Shown piece by piece: positions 8,467 to 16,736 of a stretch of 64,000 bases of DNA. The notes under the pieces were generated by a model. It worked only from the letters and a program-made list of their open reading frames with translations, did no database searches and had not been told where the DNA came from. The stretch is from positions 258,530 through 322,529 of the forward strand of contig NZ_JAEFCD010000001.1 of the NCBI RefSeq assembly GCF_016405965.1, read 5' to 3'. The first letter of the stretch is position 1. Each line of letters begins with the position of its first letter. Position numbers and translations under genes: made by a program. This DNA comes from Alteromonas sp. IB21. GTDB taxonomy: Bacteria > Pseudomonadota > Gammaproteobacteria > Enterobacterales > Alteromonadaceae.

Positions 8467-10899
8467 TTAAAAGGTTAAGCGTGCGTTCACTGCTACAGCG
8501 CGAGGCGCACCAATCCAAAAAGCACCAGGGGCAATAGTAGATGCGTAATCTTCATCAAACAAGTTGTTTACTGTAAGGCGAACTTCAAGTTCTTCTATAC
8601 CTGGGCCAATGTTTTCTATAAATCCACCTACATAGAAGTCACTCACTATGTAGTCGTCAACTTCTGCAGCATTATAGATATCAAGATAACGGCCATCCAC
8701 GTACTTAGTTGATAGGCCAGCAAAATAATTGTCACGGGCCCAGTCGAAGCTCACTACTGCCATGGTATCCGGCGTGCCGATAACCGTATTACCCTCAATC
8801 GCCACCAACGACATTTCAGGGTTATTGGGGTCAGCGATGGCGGCTTGAGCATCAGCTAGCGTATCGTACTGCGTACCCGAACTTCCTACCGTCGCCACAT
8901 ATTCAGACTCGCTTAGCGTAATCGAGGTAAACAAAGAAAGTTCTTCGGTGAGCGTTATATCTGCTGAAATCTCAACACCACTTGATTCAATACCACCTAC
9001 GTTTTTGTATCCACCGGCAGCCGCTTCAAGAAAGTCTATTCCCTCTGACGTTTCGTTACTGGTAAATTGAATACGGTCGTTAAACTCAATATTGTAGTAA
9101 GTCACGCTGGCATTGAAGCCCGGTGATGCGTAGCGGAAACCAACATCGATGTTATCGGCCGTCTCTGGTTTGATAAAACGAAGATCAGTGTCATTTCGCT
9201 CAAGTTGAGCATCTTTGATAGCCGCAAAGTTTTCGCCATAGCCAGCAAAGACTTCTAAGCCCTCAATAGGTAACGGTGCAACAATACCGGCTGAAAACAG
9301 CGTATCTGAATCAGTATTCACGGCTAAGTCATTGGCTGAGTCGAAGTTGTCAGTTTTCTCAATATCGACGTTAAACTTCTTAGCACCCGCGCGAATTCGG
9401 GCAAAGCCTAAATCAAGTTCATCTTCCACGTAGTACATTAAGGTATCAACTGGGAAAGTTCTGTCGTACTGCACCCAGTAAGGCACGTTGTCATAATCGA
9501 CACTAATGGAAGAGTTCGTAACTTTATGCCAGTCACGAGACTCATCACGATCATAGTCTTCCCACCAAACACCAAAGCGTAACGTATTGTCAAAATTGCC
9601 GACCTTAGTGTACCAAACGGCATCAGCGTTTAGGCCTATACGCTGTTTGGCATAATGTGTATGGCGGTATGACCCCACAGGAATTGCACCTTGTTCATGA
9701 CAACCCGGGTCATACTCTGGCCCAGCCCCTCCGTAAGGGAAAGTTAACGAGCTTTGACAACCTTCGATTGGGCTAAGCTGGTTGCCTTGTCTATCGACAA
9801 AGTAAATTTGTCCTAGCTCTTGACCACCGAATACCGTATTGCCTACAACAAGTTCTGAATGTCCTTGCGCGCCATCATCGGTAATATCAACAATGTATGG
9901 TGGAACCCATTCGCCGCGTCCTTCATTGTCGTGATAGTAAGCGTTTGTCATAAAATCTACTTGGCCAATTGTGAATTCAGCTTGTAGGTAGGCGAAAAGA
10001 TTTTCGCGTAATGTAGACCAGCCTCGACGATAAGCCTGATCCTGATAAGGTACGCCAGTCCACTCATCTGTTAACTGGTCCCAATCCGGGTTTTGCGCAT
10101 ACTGTGCTAACCCATAAATACGCTGGTAATTGTCTTCATGAGTATCGTCGTAAGAGAGATAACCGGTAAGAGACACATCGTTAATGGTAGAGATAAACTT
10201 CATTGCCAAATGGTCACGTGTATTCTCTGCCGCCTGCTGCATAAAGTCAGAGCTTTCTTGGCTTGAAAGGCTTATCCACGCATAGGTATCTTTAAAGATT
10301 TCGCCTGTTTCATAGCGGACATAATATTTTGATGCATCAAACTCACCCGCAGTCACACTCGCTACAAAACCTTGCTCCATAGACGGGTCAATGGTAGTAA
10401 AATTAAGCGTGCCGCCTAAGGCCTCATGTGAACGTGAGGCAATATCTGCGGTACCTTGGGATACTTCAACGCCTTTGACGTTTTCAGTATCAATATAGCG
10501 GTTTGCTTTCGCACCACCGCCGTAATTTGAATTACCATTGGCAATTCCATCTACCGTCATACCAATTTGTTGTTCATTGAGGTTTACCTGAAAACCACGA
10601 ATAACGATAGATGTAGACCAATCATCAGCACCAAAGGTGTCGCCTTCGTTAATCAGAACACCAGGTAGATTATCCACCGCGGCTAGCACGCTACTAAGAT
10701 TAGCTTGCTGCTTAAACATATCTTCGCTTGTTGCGTTATTTGCGTATGAAACGCTTCGTCCAACAACGGTAATTTCTTCTATGCGTTCTTCTTCTGCGCG
10801 TTCAGCTTCTTCTGCCATGGCAGAAGACGGTGCACTTAGGGCAGCCATTGATGAAAGTGCAGCAAGCACGGCTAAAGAGAGTTTATTGTGTGATTTCAT
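8467..10899 (-). CDS. TonB-dependent outer-membrane receptor
   Basis: An 810-residue gated outer-membrane channel powered by TonB-ExbBD. A signal peptide spans residues 1-29 (cleavage after AMA). A TonB-box-like EEITVVG stretch follows. The plug domain (about 45-170) has SVLAAVDNLPGVLIN, IVIRGFQVN and VKGVEVSQGTADI. The rest is a 22-strand-type barrel ending in the aromatic C-terminus NARLTF. A Cys pair in IEGCQSS and DPGCHEQ could form a disulphide in an extracellular loop. The substrate cannot be read from sequence. A BetI-like gene downstream and a BetI-like palindrome upstream (10972-10985) hint at a choline-related ligand or osmolyte. GGAAACAC before ATG serves as ribosome site. Confidence 0.93.
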   Translation of the reverse strand: MKSHNKLSLAVLAALSSMAALSAPSSAMAEEAERAEEERIEEITVVGRSVSYANNATSEDMFKQQANLSSVLAAVDNLPGVLINEGDTFGADDWSTSIVIRGFQVNLNEQQIGMTVDGIANGNSNYGGGAKANRYIDTENVKGVEVSQGTADIASRSHEALGGTLNFTTIDPSMEQGFVASVTAGEFDASKYYVRYETGEIFKDTYAWISLSSQESSDFMQQAAENTRDHLAMKFISTINDVSLTGYLSYDDTHEDNYQRIYGLAQYAQNPDWDQLTDEWTGVPYQDQAYRRGWSTLRENLFAYLQAEFTIGQVDFMTNAYYHDNEGRGEWVPPYIVDITDDGAQGHSELVVGNTVFGGQELGQIYFVDRQGNQLSPIEGCQSSLTFPYGGAGPEYDPGCHEQGAIPVGSYRHTHYAKQRIGLNADAVWYTKVGNFDNTLRFGVWWEDYDRDESRDWHKVTNSSISVDYDNVPYWVQYDRTFPVDTLMYYVEDELDLGFARIRAGAKKFNVDIEKTDNFDSANDLAVNTDSDTLFSAGIVAPLPIEGLEVFAGYGENFAAIKDAQLERNDTDLRFIKPETADNIDVGFRYASPGFNASVTYYNIEFNDRIQFTSNETSEGIDFLEAAAGGYKNVGGIESSGVEISADITLTEELSLFTSITLSESEYVATVGSSGTQYDTLADAQAAIADPNNPEMSLVAIEGNTVIGTPDTMAVVSFDWARDNYFAGLSTKYVDGRYLDIYNAAEVDDYIVSDFYVGGFIENIGPGIEELEVRLTVNNLFDEDYASTIAPGAFWIGAPRAVAVNARLTF

Positions 10900-10971
10900 G
10901 TGTTTCCCAAAGTAGTGTGTATTATTTGTGCACTACTTTAGGTAGGGATTGTTACAGTTGCGTTAAGTTTA

Positions 10972-10985
10972 ATTGAACAATCAAT
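10972..10985. promoter_or_regulatory. BetI-like palindrome upstream of the TonB receptor
   Basis: ATTGAACAATCAAT is an ATTGA...TCAAT inverted repeat about 73 bases before the receptor start codon. It matches 12 of 14 positions of the enterobacterial BetI operator core as I recall it (ATTGAACGTTCAAT). The betI-like gene lies just beyond the receptor. Binding is inferred, not shown. Confidence 0.5.
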
Positions 10986-11201
10986 TAATAAAATAAGAAT
11001 GAATTAGTCCGGCCGGAAAATAAGATTATGCTAAAACATACCTATAAAAATAAGCTAGCGTTGGAGTGTGATTATATCAGTTAACTTTCTTAGTCCGTTT
11101 CTAGTTTTCTAGCACCGGCATATGAGAGTGGACAATTATCTGTGCGGACTAATAGTATTAGAAGAAGTGTTTAAAAGTTGGAGTGGCCTCAATTTTGGCA
11201 T
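10986..11201. other. Intergenic DNA between the TonB receptor promoter and the sulP terminator
   Basis: The full gap between the receptor and sulP is about 360 bases. Apart from the palindrome at 10972-10985 and the terminator at 11202-11230 it is AT-rich with no open frame that has a ribosome site and no RNA signature I can recognise. It should hold the receptor promoter. Confidence 0.6.
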
Positions 11202-11230
11202 AAAAAAGCCCTCACGAAAGAGGGCTAAAA
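11202..11230 (-). terminator. Rho-independent terminator of the carbonic anhydrase-sulP operon
   Basis: On the minus strand AGCCCTC and GAGGGCT form a stem with a TTTCGT loop followed by TTTTTTA. It lies about 30 bases after the sulP stop codon. Confidence 0.9.
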
Positions 11231-11261
11231 AGGGAAAAACGTGTACTTCTCTTGTCTTACT

Positions 11262-12899
11262 TTACGACTGCGATGCGGCTTGAAAACTGGTGTTTTTGCT
11301 TTCAGTCCCGGCTACTTGCTTTTTTGCGTAAAGCAGAGCGTCGTGTAAAGTTTCGAAATTAGGGATACCGGGATGCGCTTCGTTAACGCCTTCAAGTACC
11401 TTGTTCACTGCTGCATTTGCACCGCAAATTACCAGCTGGCGTCCTGCTGCGAGGGCGTCAGACGTTACTGTGTCTACGGCCATTGCAGCGGATACGTCCA
11501 TAAGCGGCACTCGAGAGAAGTCTAGAATGGTTACCTTAGAACCTGCCTTAACGCGCTCTCTCACATGGTGACCTAAATCTGCGGCGGCACCGAAGCTTAG
11601 TGGACCGCCAAAGCTAAAGATTGAAACCTTGTCTTTGAGTGACTCCAGCAGTTCATTCTCTTTAGGGTCGTTAAGCGACTCAGGAATTTTCTTAAGCTCT
11701 TCAATTTGTAGCTGAGCAATTTGCTTAACGTAGGCAAGAGCAGCAAATACCACGCCTACACCAACCGCGGTGATAAGGTCTACAAACACCGTTAGCGCAA
11801 GAACCATGATCATTAAGCCGAAGTCCCAACGCGGTCCTTTGTGTGCGCGTTTCAGGTAGCTCCAATCAATAATATCAAGACCAACTTTAACCAGAATACC
11901 TGCAAGAACAGCGTGAGGTATTTGCGCCGCTAGCGGGCTAAGGCCGAGCACTATTGCAAGCAGCACTAGCGCGTGAACCATACCGGAAACATTGTATTTA
12001 CCGCCGCTGCGGATGTTTACAACCGTACGCATAGTTGCACCTGCACCTGCGATACCGCCGATAAGGCCTGCGAAGGTATTACCAATACCCTGACCGATGA
12101 GCTCTTTGTTACTGTCGTGACGAGTCCGCGTCATGTTGTCAGCGACAAGTGAGGTTAGCAGGCTATCAATTGCACCGAGCACCGCAAGGATAAAGGCTGC
12201 TTCTAAAATAAGTAGCGCTTTACTTTGTTCAAAAACCGGAAGATGCAGGCTTGGTAAACCAGTAGGGATATCGCCTAGCACGGGTACTGAAAGTGCCAGG
12301 CTTACTAGCGTACCAATAATTAGCGCGGCAAGTGCGCCAGGTACAAACTTACCTAATTGTGGAGGCCACTTATAGGCAATAACGAGAGTACCAAGTCCAA
12401 GTGCCAAGGTAGCAAAGTTGATATCTGCAAGCGCAGTCGGTAGATACGACAGCGCACCAATTGTACCGCCAGGAGGCTCGTGGCCTAACAAGCGACCAAT
12501 TTGCAAAATAATAATAATTGCCCCAATGCCCGACATAAAGCCTGATATTACCGGATAAGGCACCAACCTAATGTACTGGCCGACCCCTAAAAAACCAAAA
12601 ATAATTTGGAATATACCGGCTAAAATGACGGCCGTGAATATAAGGCTAGCGTCGCCAGAAAGGCTTGCAAACAAACCAGCAAGAACAACCACCATAGGCC
12701 CGGTAGGGCCTGAAATTTGAGCTGGTGTACCGCCGAAAAGCGCCGCAAAGAAACCGACAGCGATAGCACCGTAAAGACCCGCCATTGGGCCTAAACCTGA
12801 CGCTACACCTAAGGCAAGCGCCAGTGGTAAAGCAACAATACCGGCAGTCAAACCGCCGGTAAAATCACCTCGTAAATTAGAAAAATTAATTTTTACCAT
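11262..12899 (-). CDS. SulP-family anion transporter with STAS domain, probable bicarbonate carrier
   Basis: A 545-residue inner-membrane carrier. The N-terminal 400 residues are hydrophobic (10-14 helices) and contain the SulP signatures GGLTAGIVALPLALALGVA and GGTPAQISGPTGPMVVV. The C-terminal STAS domain (about 430-530) has VSIFSFGGPLSFGAA and ILDFSRVPLMDVSAA. SulP proteins carry sulfate, bicarbonate or dicarboxylates. Eleven bases upstream lies a beta-carbonic anhydrase, a pairing that favours bicarbonate uptake or CO2/HCO3- balance. The two form one operon ending in the terminator at 11202-11230. Substrate specificity is inferred from context. An OxyR-like regulator is divergent from the operon. 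Confidence 0.9.
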   Translation of the reverse strand: MVKINFSNLRGDFTGGLTAGIVALPLALALGVASGLGPMAGLYGAIAVGFFAALFGGTPAQISGPTGPMVVVLAGLFASLSGDASLIFTAVILAGIFQIIFGFLGVGQYIRLVPYPVISGFMSGIGAIIIILQIGRLLGHEPPGGTIGALSYLPTALADINFATLALGLGTLVIAYKWPPQLGKFVPGALAALIIGTLVSLALSVPVLGDIPTGLPSLHLPVFEQSKALLILEAAFILAVLGAIDSLLTSLVADNMTRTRHDSNKELIGQGIGNTFAGLIGGIAGAGATMRTVVNIRSGGKYNVSGMVHALVLLAIVLGLSPLAAQIPHAVLAGILVKVGLDIIDWSYLKRAHKGPRWDFGLMIMVLALTVFVDLITAVGVGVVFAALAYVKQIAQLQIEELKKIPESLNDPKENELLESLKDKVSIFSFGGPLSFGAAADLGHHVRERVKAGSKVTILDFSRVPLMDVSAAMAVDTVTSDALAAGRQLVICGANAAVNKVLEGVNEAHPGIPNFETLHDALLYAKKQVAGTESKNTSFQAASQS

Positions 12900-12910
12900 A
12901 CTAAAGAGCC

Positions 12911-13564
12911 TTATTCCGCGCGCGCTAGTTGCGCTTCTGCTGTAGACTCGTCCATTACATCAAACTCACCAGATTCAGTGTTGTAGTAGAGCACTTCACC
13001 TGAGCCAATGTTATAAACCCAGCCGTGCAGCTTAACCTGACCTGTGGCAATTTTGGCAGCAACAGCAGGGTGTGTACGAAGGTGCTGAATTTGCTGAACC
13101 ACATTCTCTTTAGTCACGGCTTCAAGGTCGTCAATAGAAAGCTCTGAGTGCCCACAGCGCTCTTTGACTACTTCAGTCGCCACACGGCAATGGCCTAGCC
13201 ATTCTTTAACATGAGGCAGAGAATCGAGGCCTGCAGGATTAATTGCACCTTTCATTGCACCGCAATCAGTGTGACCGCAAACGACAATATGAGAAACGCC
13301 CAACGCCGCAACGGCAAATTCGATAGAGGCAGTCATGCCGCCCGTCTGATTACTGTGAGGAGGCACGATATTGCCCGCATTACGACAGATAAAGAGTTCA
13401 CCTGGGTCAGTCTGGGTAACAAGGTTAGGGTCAATGCGAGAATCTGAGCACGTAATAAAAAGAACTTCAGGATTTTGGCCGTTTGCAAGTTTTTGAAACT
13501 TTGCTTTTTTGTTCGGATAAACTTCCTTCTGGAATTTAGCAACACCTGAGATAACGTGATCCAT
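12911..13564 (-). CDS. can: Beta-class carbonic anhydrase
   Basis: This 217-residue zinc enzyme interconverts CO2 and bicarbonate. Zinc ligands are C39, H98 and C101 (CSDSRIDP and CGHTDCGAM), with the Asp41-Arg43 dyad in place. The length is typical of the Can type. The start at 13564 follows a GGGAGCTATAT ribosome site. It is the first gene of a two-gene operon with a SulP carrier. Its 158-base promoter region is shared with the divergent OxyR-like regulator gene and holds an ATAG-N7-CTAT palindrome. It probably supplies or consumes bicarbonate next to the carrier. Confidence 0.96.
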   Translation of the reverse strand: MDHVISGVAKFQKEVYPNKKAKFQKLANGQNPEVLFITCSDSRIDPNLVTQTDPGELFICRNAGNIVPPHSNQTGGMTASIEFAVAALGVSHIVVCGHTDCGAMKGAINPAGLDSLPHVKEWLGHCRVATEVVKERCGHSELSIDDLEAVTKENVVQQIQHLRTHPAVAAKIATGQVKLHGWVYNIGSGEVLYYNTESGEFDVMDESTAEAQLARAE

Positions 13565-13654
13565 ATATAGCTCCCAATTTTTTAATAATTGTAATGATTA
13601 TGTAATTACGTCAGTTTCACTTGATAGATTAATAGTTTAATATACCAACTCGCG

Positions 13655-13669
13655 ATAGCTAATTACTAT
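13655..13669. promoter_or_regulatory. OxyR-type LysR operator in the can / LysR divergent promoter
   Basis: ATAGCTAATTACTAT fits ATAG-N7-CTAT, the half-operator of OxyR, and extends to a perfect GATAG...CTATC repeat (13654-13670). Further ATAG half-sites lie at 13624 and 13632. It is centred about 60 bases before the regulator start and 98 before can. The adjacent OxyR-like protein is the obvious candidate ligand. Confidence 0.6.
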
Positions 13670-13722
13670 CACCACATGTTAAGTGGTACCTATAAGCTTA
13701 CTAAAAGAAGATACTTCCCACC

Positions 13723-14691
13723 ATGCAATTTAACGGAAAGACACCGTCAATAAATCAAATCCGCTACTTTGTGGCAGTGGCTAAATACCTAAGTTTCAGG
13801 CAGGCCGCCGGGATACTCGGAATAAGTCAGCCTACTTTGACTAGTCAGATCAGTGCGCTAGAAAGCCTGTTAGGCTTAACATTATTTGAGCGCTCACGCA
13901 CGGGGACACTTTTATCGCCCCAAGGTAAAGCGCTGCTCGATGCCGCAGAGGAAGTCTTACAATCGTCTCAGCGTTTCAGTGAAATCGCCCGAGATCTCTC
14001 TGAGGGAGAAGTCGTGACATATCGTTTAGGCATCCCTCCCACTCTCGGGCCCTACTTACTCCCCTTCGTACTTCCTGATTTACATAAGAGAAAGCCAGGT
14101 CTACGTTTTTATGTGCGAGAAGGCGCCCCTAACGCGCTTCAACATGGTTTATTACGTGGTGAGTATGATCTCATTCTCTCTCCACTTTCGGGTGAAAACT
14201 CACAGTTAATTACCCAGCCACTTTTTAATGAGCCCTTGAAGTTTGTTACGCCTTCTGATCACAAGTTGGCGGGAAAAGCCTTTGTGAAGCCAGAAGATAT
14301 AGCCGGGGAAAAAGTACTGACGCTTGAGGATAGGCATCATTTTCATCATCAAGTGCAGCGCATATGCGATGAAATTGGCGCAGACTTACAACGCGACTAT
14401 GAGGGCACCAGTCTGGATACGCTGCGTCAGATGGTGGTGATGGGCATGGGAGTGGCATTCCTGCCTGGACTCTATATCCACTCTGAGTTGCACAAACCCG
14501 AAGCACTGCATGTATGTGAGATTGCGAATATGCCAATTGAACGTCAGCATTCTCTGGCGTGGAGAAACACGGCGCCAGGTAGAAAAACCTTCAGAGAAAT
14601 TTCAATTCTTATCAAGGAAATAATAGAAACGCGTCTCTCTGATGCGGTAGCTATCGTCAGTACGGCGTCAGGTTCTGTTCAAAAACCCTAA
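13723..14691 (+). CDS. LysR-family regulator, OxyR-like but lacking the peroxidatic cysteine
   Basis: A 322-residue DNA-binding regulator. The N-terminal winged helix-turn-helix (about 8-70) contains FRQAAGILGISQPTLTSQIS. The effector domain is OxyR-like: LGPYLLPFVLPDL near 108-120 and GTSLDTLRQMVVMGMGVAFLPG near 228-249. In E. coli OxyR the redox pair is C199 and C208. Aligned by eye, the C199 position is H206 (LEDRHH) and only the second Cys remains as C215. Disulphide-based peroxide sensing is therefore unlikely. It is divergent from the carbonic anhydrase-SulP operon and probably controls it in response to an unknown signal. metR follows 16 bases downstream. Confidence 0.85.
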   Translation: MQFNGKTPSINQIRYFVAVAKYLSFRQAAGILGISQPTLTSQISALESLLGLTLFERSRTGTLLSPQGKALLDAAEEVLQSSQRFSEIARDLSEGEVVTYRLGIPPTLGPYLLPFVLPDLHKRKPGLRFYVREGAPNALQHGLLRGEYDLILSPLSGENSQLITQPLFNEPLKFVTPSDHKLAGKAFVKPEDIAGEKVLTLEDRHHFHHQVQRICDEIGADLQRDYEGTSLDTLRQMVVMGMGVAFLPGLYIHSELHKPEALHVCEIANMPIERQHSLAWRNTAPGRKTFREISILIKEIIETRLSDAVAIVSTASGSVQKP

Positions 14692-14707
14692 ACCACATGT
14701 GAGCGTT

Positions 14708-15598
14708 ATGATTGATAGGCAACATTTGCGAATAGTACGAGCGATTGATGCAGAAGGTTCGATGACTGAGGCGGCGAAGTCGCTTTTTCTCACGCAGTCT
14801 GCATTAAGTCATGCAATGAAAAAGCTGGAAGCGCACTTCGATGTTCCTCTGTGGAAAAAAGAGGGAAGAAGACTTACGCTAACCCAAGCAGGGCAAAGCG
14901 TATTGGGCTTGGCCCATCGCGTGTTACCCCAGTTTGAGCACACCGAAGCCCAACTGCGGAGATTTGCCGACGGGAAACAGGGTATATTGCGCATTGGCAT
15001 GGAGTGCTACCCTTGCTTTGAGTGGCTATTAAAAGTCGTCGCTCCTTTTTTAAAGGCTTTCCCTGATGTGGACGTCGATGTTCGCAGAGCGTTCTCTTTC
15101 GGTGGACTTCAAGCATTACACGGTTACGATATAGATATTCTGCTTACCCCAGATCCACTCTCACTTGAAACGATCACTTACACCCCTGTGTTTGAATATG
15201 AACAAGTATTAGTAATGGATAAGCACCACCCTTTGATAGAGAGACCCTTTATAACACCGAAAGATTTAAGCAACGAAACCCTAATAACCTACCCTGTAGA
15301 GCTAAGTCGACTTGACGTGTTTACTCATTTTCTTACGCCTGCCAACTGTACAGTGAAGCAGCATAAAACCATTGAAACCACTGAGATCATCTTACAAATG
15401 GTAGCTGCCGGGCGCGGTGTTACTGCGCTACCTAAATGGTTGATTGATGAATCAAAAGAAAGCGAACTTCTGGCTTGTCGCTCGCTTGGCGAGCAAGGTG
15501 TATATAAAACGCTGTATTTAGGCCATAGAAAAGCCCAAGATGTTTTAGGTTTTGTCGATGATTTCATTGCCCTATCGCAAACCCACAAACCCATATAA
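14708..15598 (+). CDS. metR: LysR-family regulator MetR, activator of methionine synthesis
   Basis: A 296-residue regulator closely resembling MetR, which uses homocysteine as coactivator at metE, metH and metA. Family blocks include the HTH segment LTQSALSHAMKKLEAHF, GMECYPCFEWL (E. coli has IECHSCIQWL) and TYPVELSRLDVFTHFLTPA. I chose ATG 14708 because MIDRQHLRIV aligns with the E. coli N-terminus; an in-frame GTG at 14699 is an alternative. It is convergent to the metA-metH operon, which fits its role. No TGAA-N5-TTCA MetR site was recognised upstream of metA. Confidence 0.88.
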   Translation: MIDRQHLRIVRAIDAEGSMTEAAKSLFLTQSALSHAMKKLEAHFDVPLWKKEGRRLTLTQAGQSVLGLAHRVLPQFEHTEAQLRRFADGKQGILRIGMECYPCFEWLLKVVAPFLKAFPDVDVDVRRAFSFGGLQALHGYDIDILLTPDPLSLETITYTPVFEYEQVLVMDKHHPLIERPFITPKDLSNETLITYPVELSRLDVFTHFLTPANCTVKQHKTIETTEIILQMVAAGRGVTALPKWLIDESKESELLACRSLGEQGVYKTLYLGHRKAQDVLGFVDDFIALSQTHKPI

Positions 15599-15647
15599 AT
15601 AGTTTGCTCATCGACTAGACGGTAGAGTAAGAATAAAGAAGGCCTCT

Positions 15648-15680
15648 TTGCTTTTGATTTGCTTTTGATTTGCTTTTGAT
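15648..15680. repeat. Three perfect tandem copies of an 11-bp unit
   Basis: TTGCTTTTGAT occurs three times head to tail in the gap between the convergent genes metR and ppnP. The 11-bp unit is close to one helical turn. No coding sense is apparent. Confidence 0.9.
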
Positions 15681-15756
15681 CATTAACAACTAAGTCACGA
15701 TAGCGAAATCAATTTTTGAAAAAGCCTTCAAAACTCTTGTTATTTAATAATAAGGC

Positions 15757-16041
15757 CTAGCTGTAAAAGCAAAGATAAGCAGTAGGCGTTGATACTTTTA
15801 CATCGAAAGATTCATCAGCGGGTACATTGAAGCTGGTGCCAGCAGCAAACGCCTGCCACTCATCGCTACCCGGTAGCTTAACAACTAACTCACCTTCTAC
15901 GACTTTCATTAGCTCTTTTTGAGACGTAGAAAAGGTATACTCTCCTGGTGCCATCACCCCTGACGTGCACGGGCCGTTTGCAGACTCAAATCCAATCGAG
16001 CTTACTTTGTTATCGAAATAATGGTTTACTTTAAAGCTCAT
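15757..16041 (-). CDS. ppnP: Pyrimidine/purine nucleoside phosphorylase PpnP
   Basis: A 94-residue single-domain cupin that phosphorolyses a broad range of nucleosides to base plus ribose-1-phosphate. The start is ATG 16041, where [19 protein letters not shown] begins as in the family and GGAGTAACT gives a good ribosome site; an in-frame extension upstream lacks one. Conserved blocks are [24 protein letters not shown] and [16 protein letters not shown]. It is the last gene of the methionine operon, 77 bases after the methyltransferase gene, although its function has no evident link to methionine. Confidence 0.9.
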   Translation of the reverse strand: MSFKVNHYFDNKVSSIGFESANGPCTSGVMAPGEYTFSTSQKELMKVVEGELVVKLPGSDEWQAFAAGTSFNVPADESFDVKVSTPTAYLCFYS

Positions 16042-16118
16042 AGTTACTCCTTTGATTTGGAGGCGGTTAATGGTTACTGACGTAGTTTTCGCAACCTGTA
16101 ACAACCCCTTTTAGTTAC

Positions 16119-16736
16119 TTAGCGTTTGTGCCAAATAAGCATGTGGTTATTGGCGGGCATATTGATAACATCTTTTAAGCTTAATTCACCTGCCCAAGCG
16201 GTAAGCTCATTGATATCACGGTAACCGCCACAGCCTCTTTCTAAAAGCGAGGTATGGAATGCTTGATTACTTTCAGATGTGAATTCACCACCATGAGTAA
16301 AAGGGCCATACTGGCAGAAAACGCCCCCTTCGGGTAAGTGCGCTGCCACTGACTCCATTAGCAATTTTGCCTCTTCTTTTTGCATGATATGGGCTGTATT
16401 GGCTGTGAACACGCCATCTACGTCAAGATTAGGGAAGCTGTCTTGCCCAACCGTGAAGGAAATCGGTGACCTAACATTGTCAATGTTCACATCACTTAAC
16501 CACGCAGAGATACCGTCATGATATTGAGGTTGATCGCTTGTATGCCAAATTAGATGTGGCAAGTGCTCGGCCAAAAACACCGCGTGTTGGCCCGTACCAC
16601 TACCAATCTCCAGTACCTGCTTGCAGTTTGCAAATGCCCGCTCAAGCACGCTTAAAATAGCGCGCTTGTTATTCTCACAGGCCTGACTGAATGGCTTTTC
16701 GTATTGCATATTGTCTATCTGCCTTTTAGATACCAT
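16119..16736 (-). CDS. DUF938-family SAM-dependent methyltransferase
   Basis: A 205-residue class I methyltransferase-like protein (relatives include METTL26). The N-terminus PFSQACENNKRAILSVLERAF and the SAM-binding motif VLEIGSGTGQHAVFLAEHLP are typical, followed by GVFTANTAHIM and FCQYGPFTHGGEFTSESNQAFH. The substrate is unknown for the family. The ATG at 16736 overlaps the stop codon of metH part 2 as TAATG, a coupling arrangement. An internal ATG at 16709 is the alternative start. Its place in the metA-metH operon suggests a role tied to SAM or homocysteine, but that is inference. Confidence 0.85.
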   Translation of the reverse strand: MVSKRQIDNMQYEKPFSQACENNKRAILSVLERAFANCKQVLEIGSGTGQHAVFLAEHLPHLIWHTSDQPQYHDGISAWLSDVNIDNVRSPISFTVGQDSFPNLDVDGVFTANTAHIMQKEEAKLLMESVAAHLPEGGVFCQYGPFTHGGEFTSESNQAFHTSLLERGCGGYRDINELTAWAGELSLKDVINMPANNHMLIWHKR

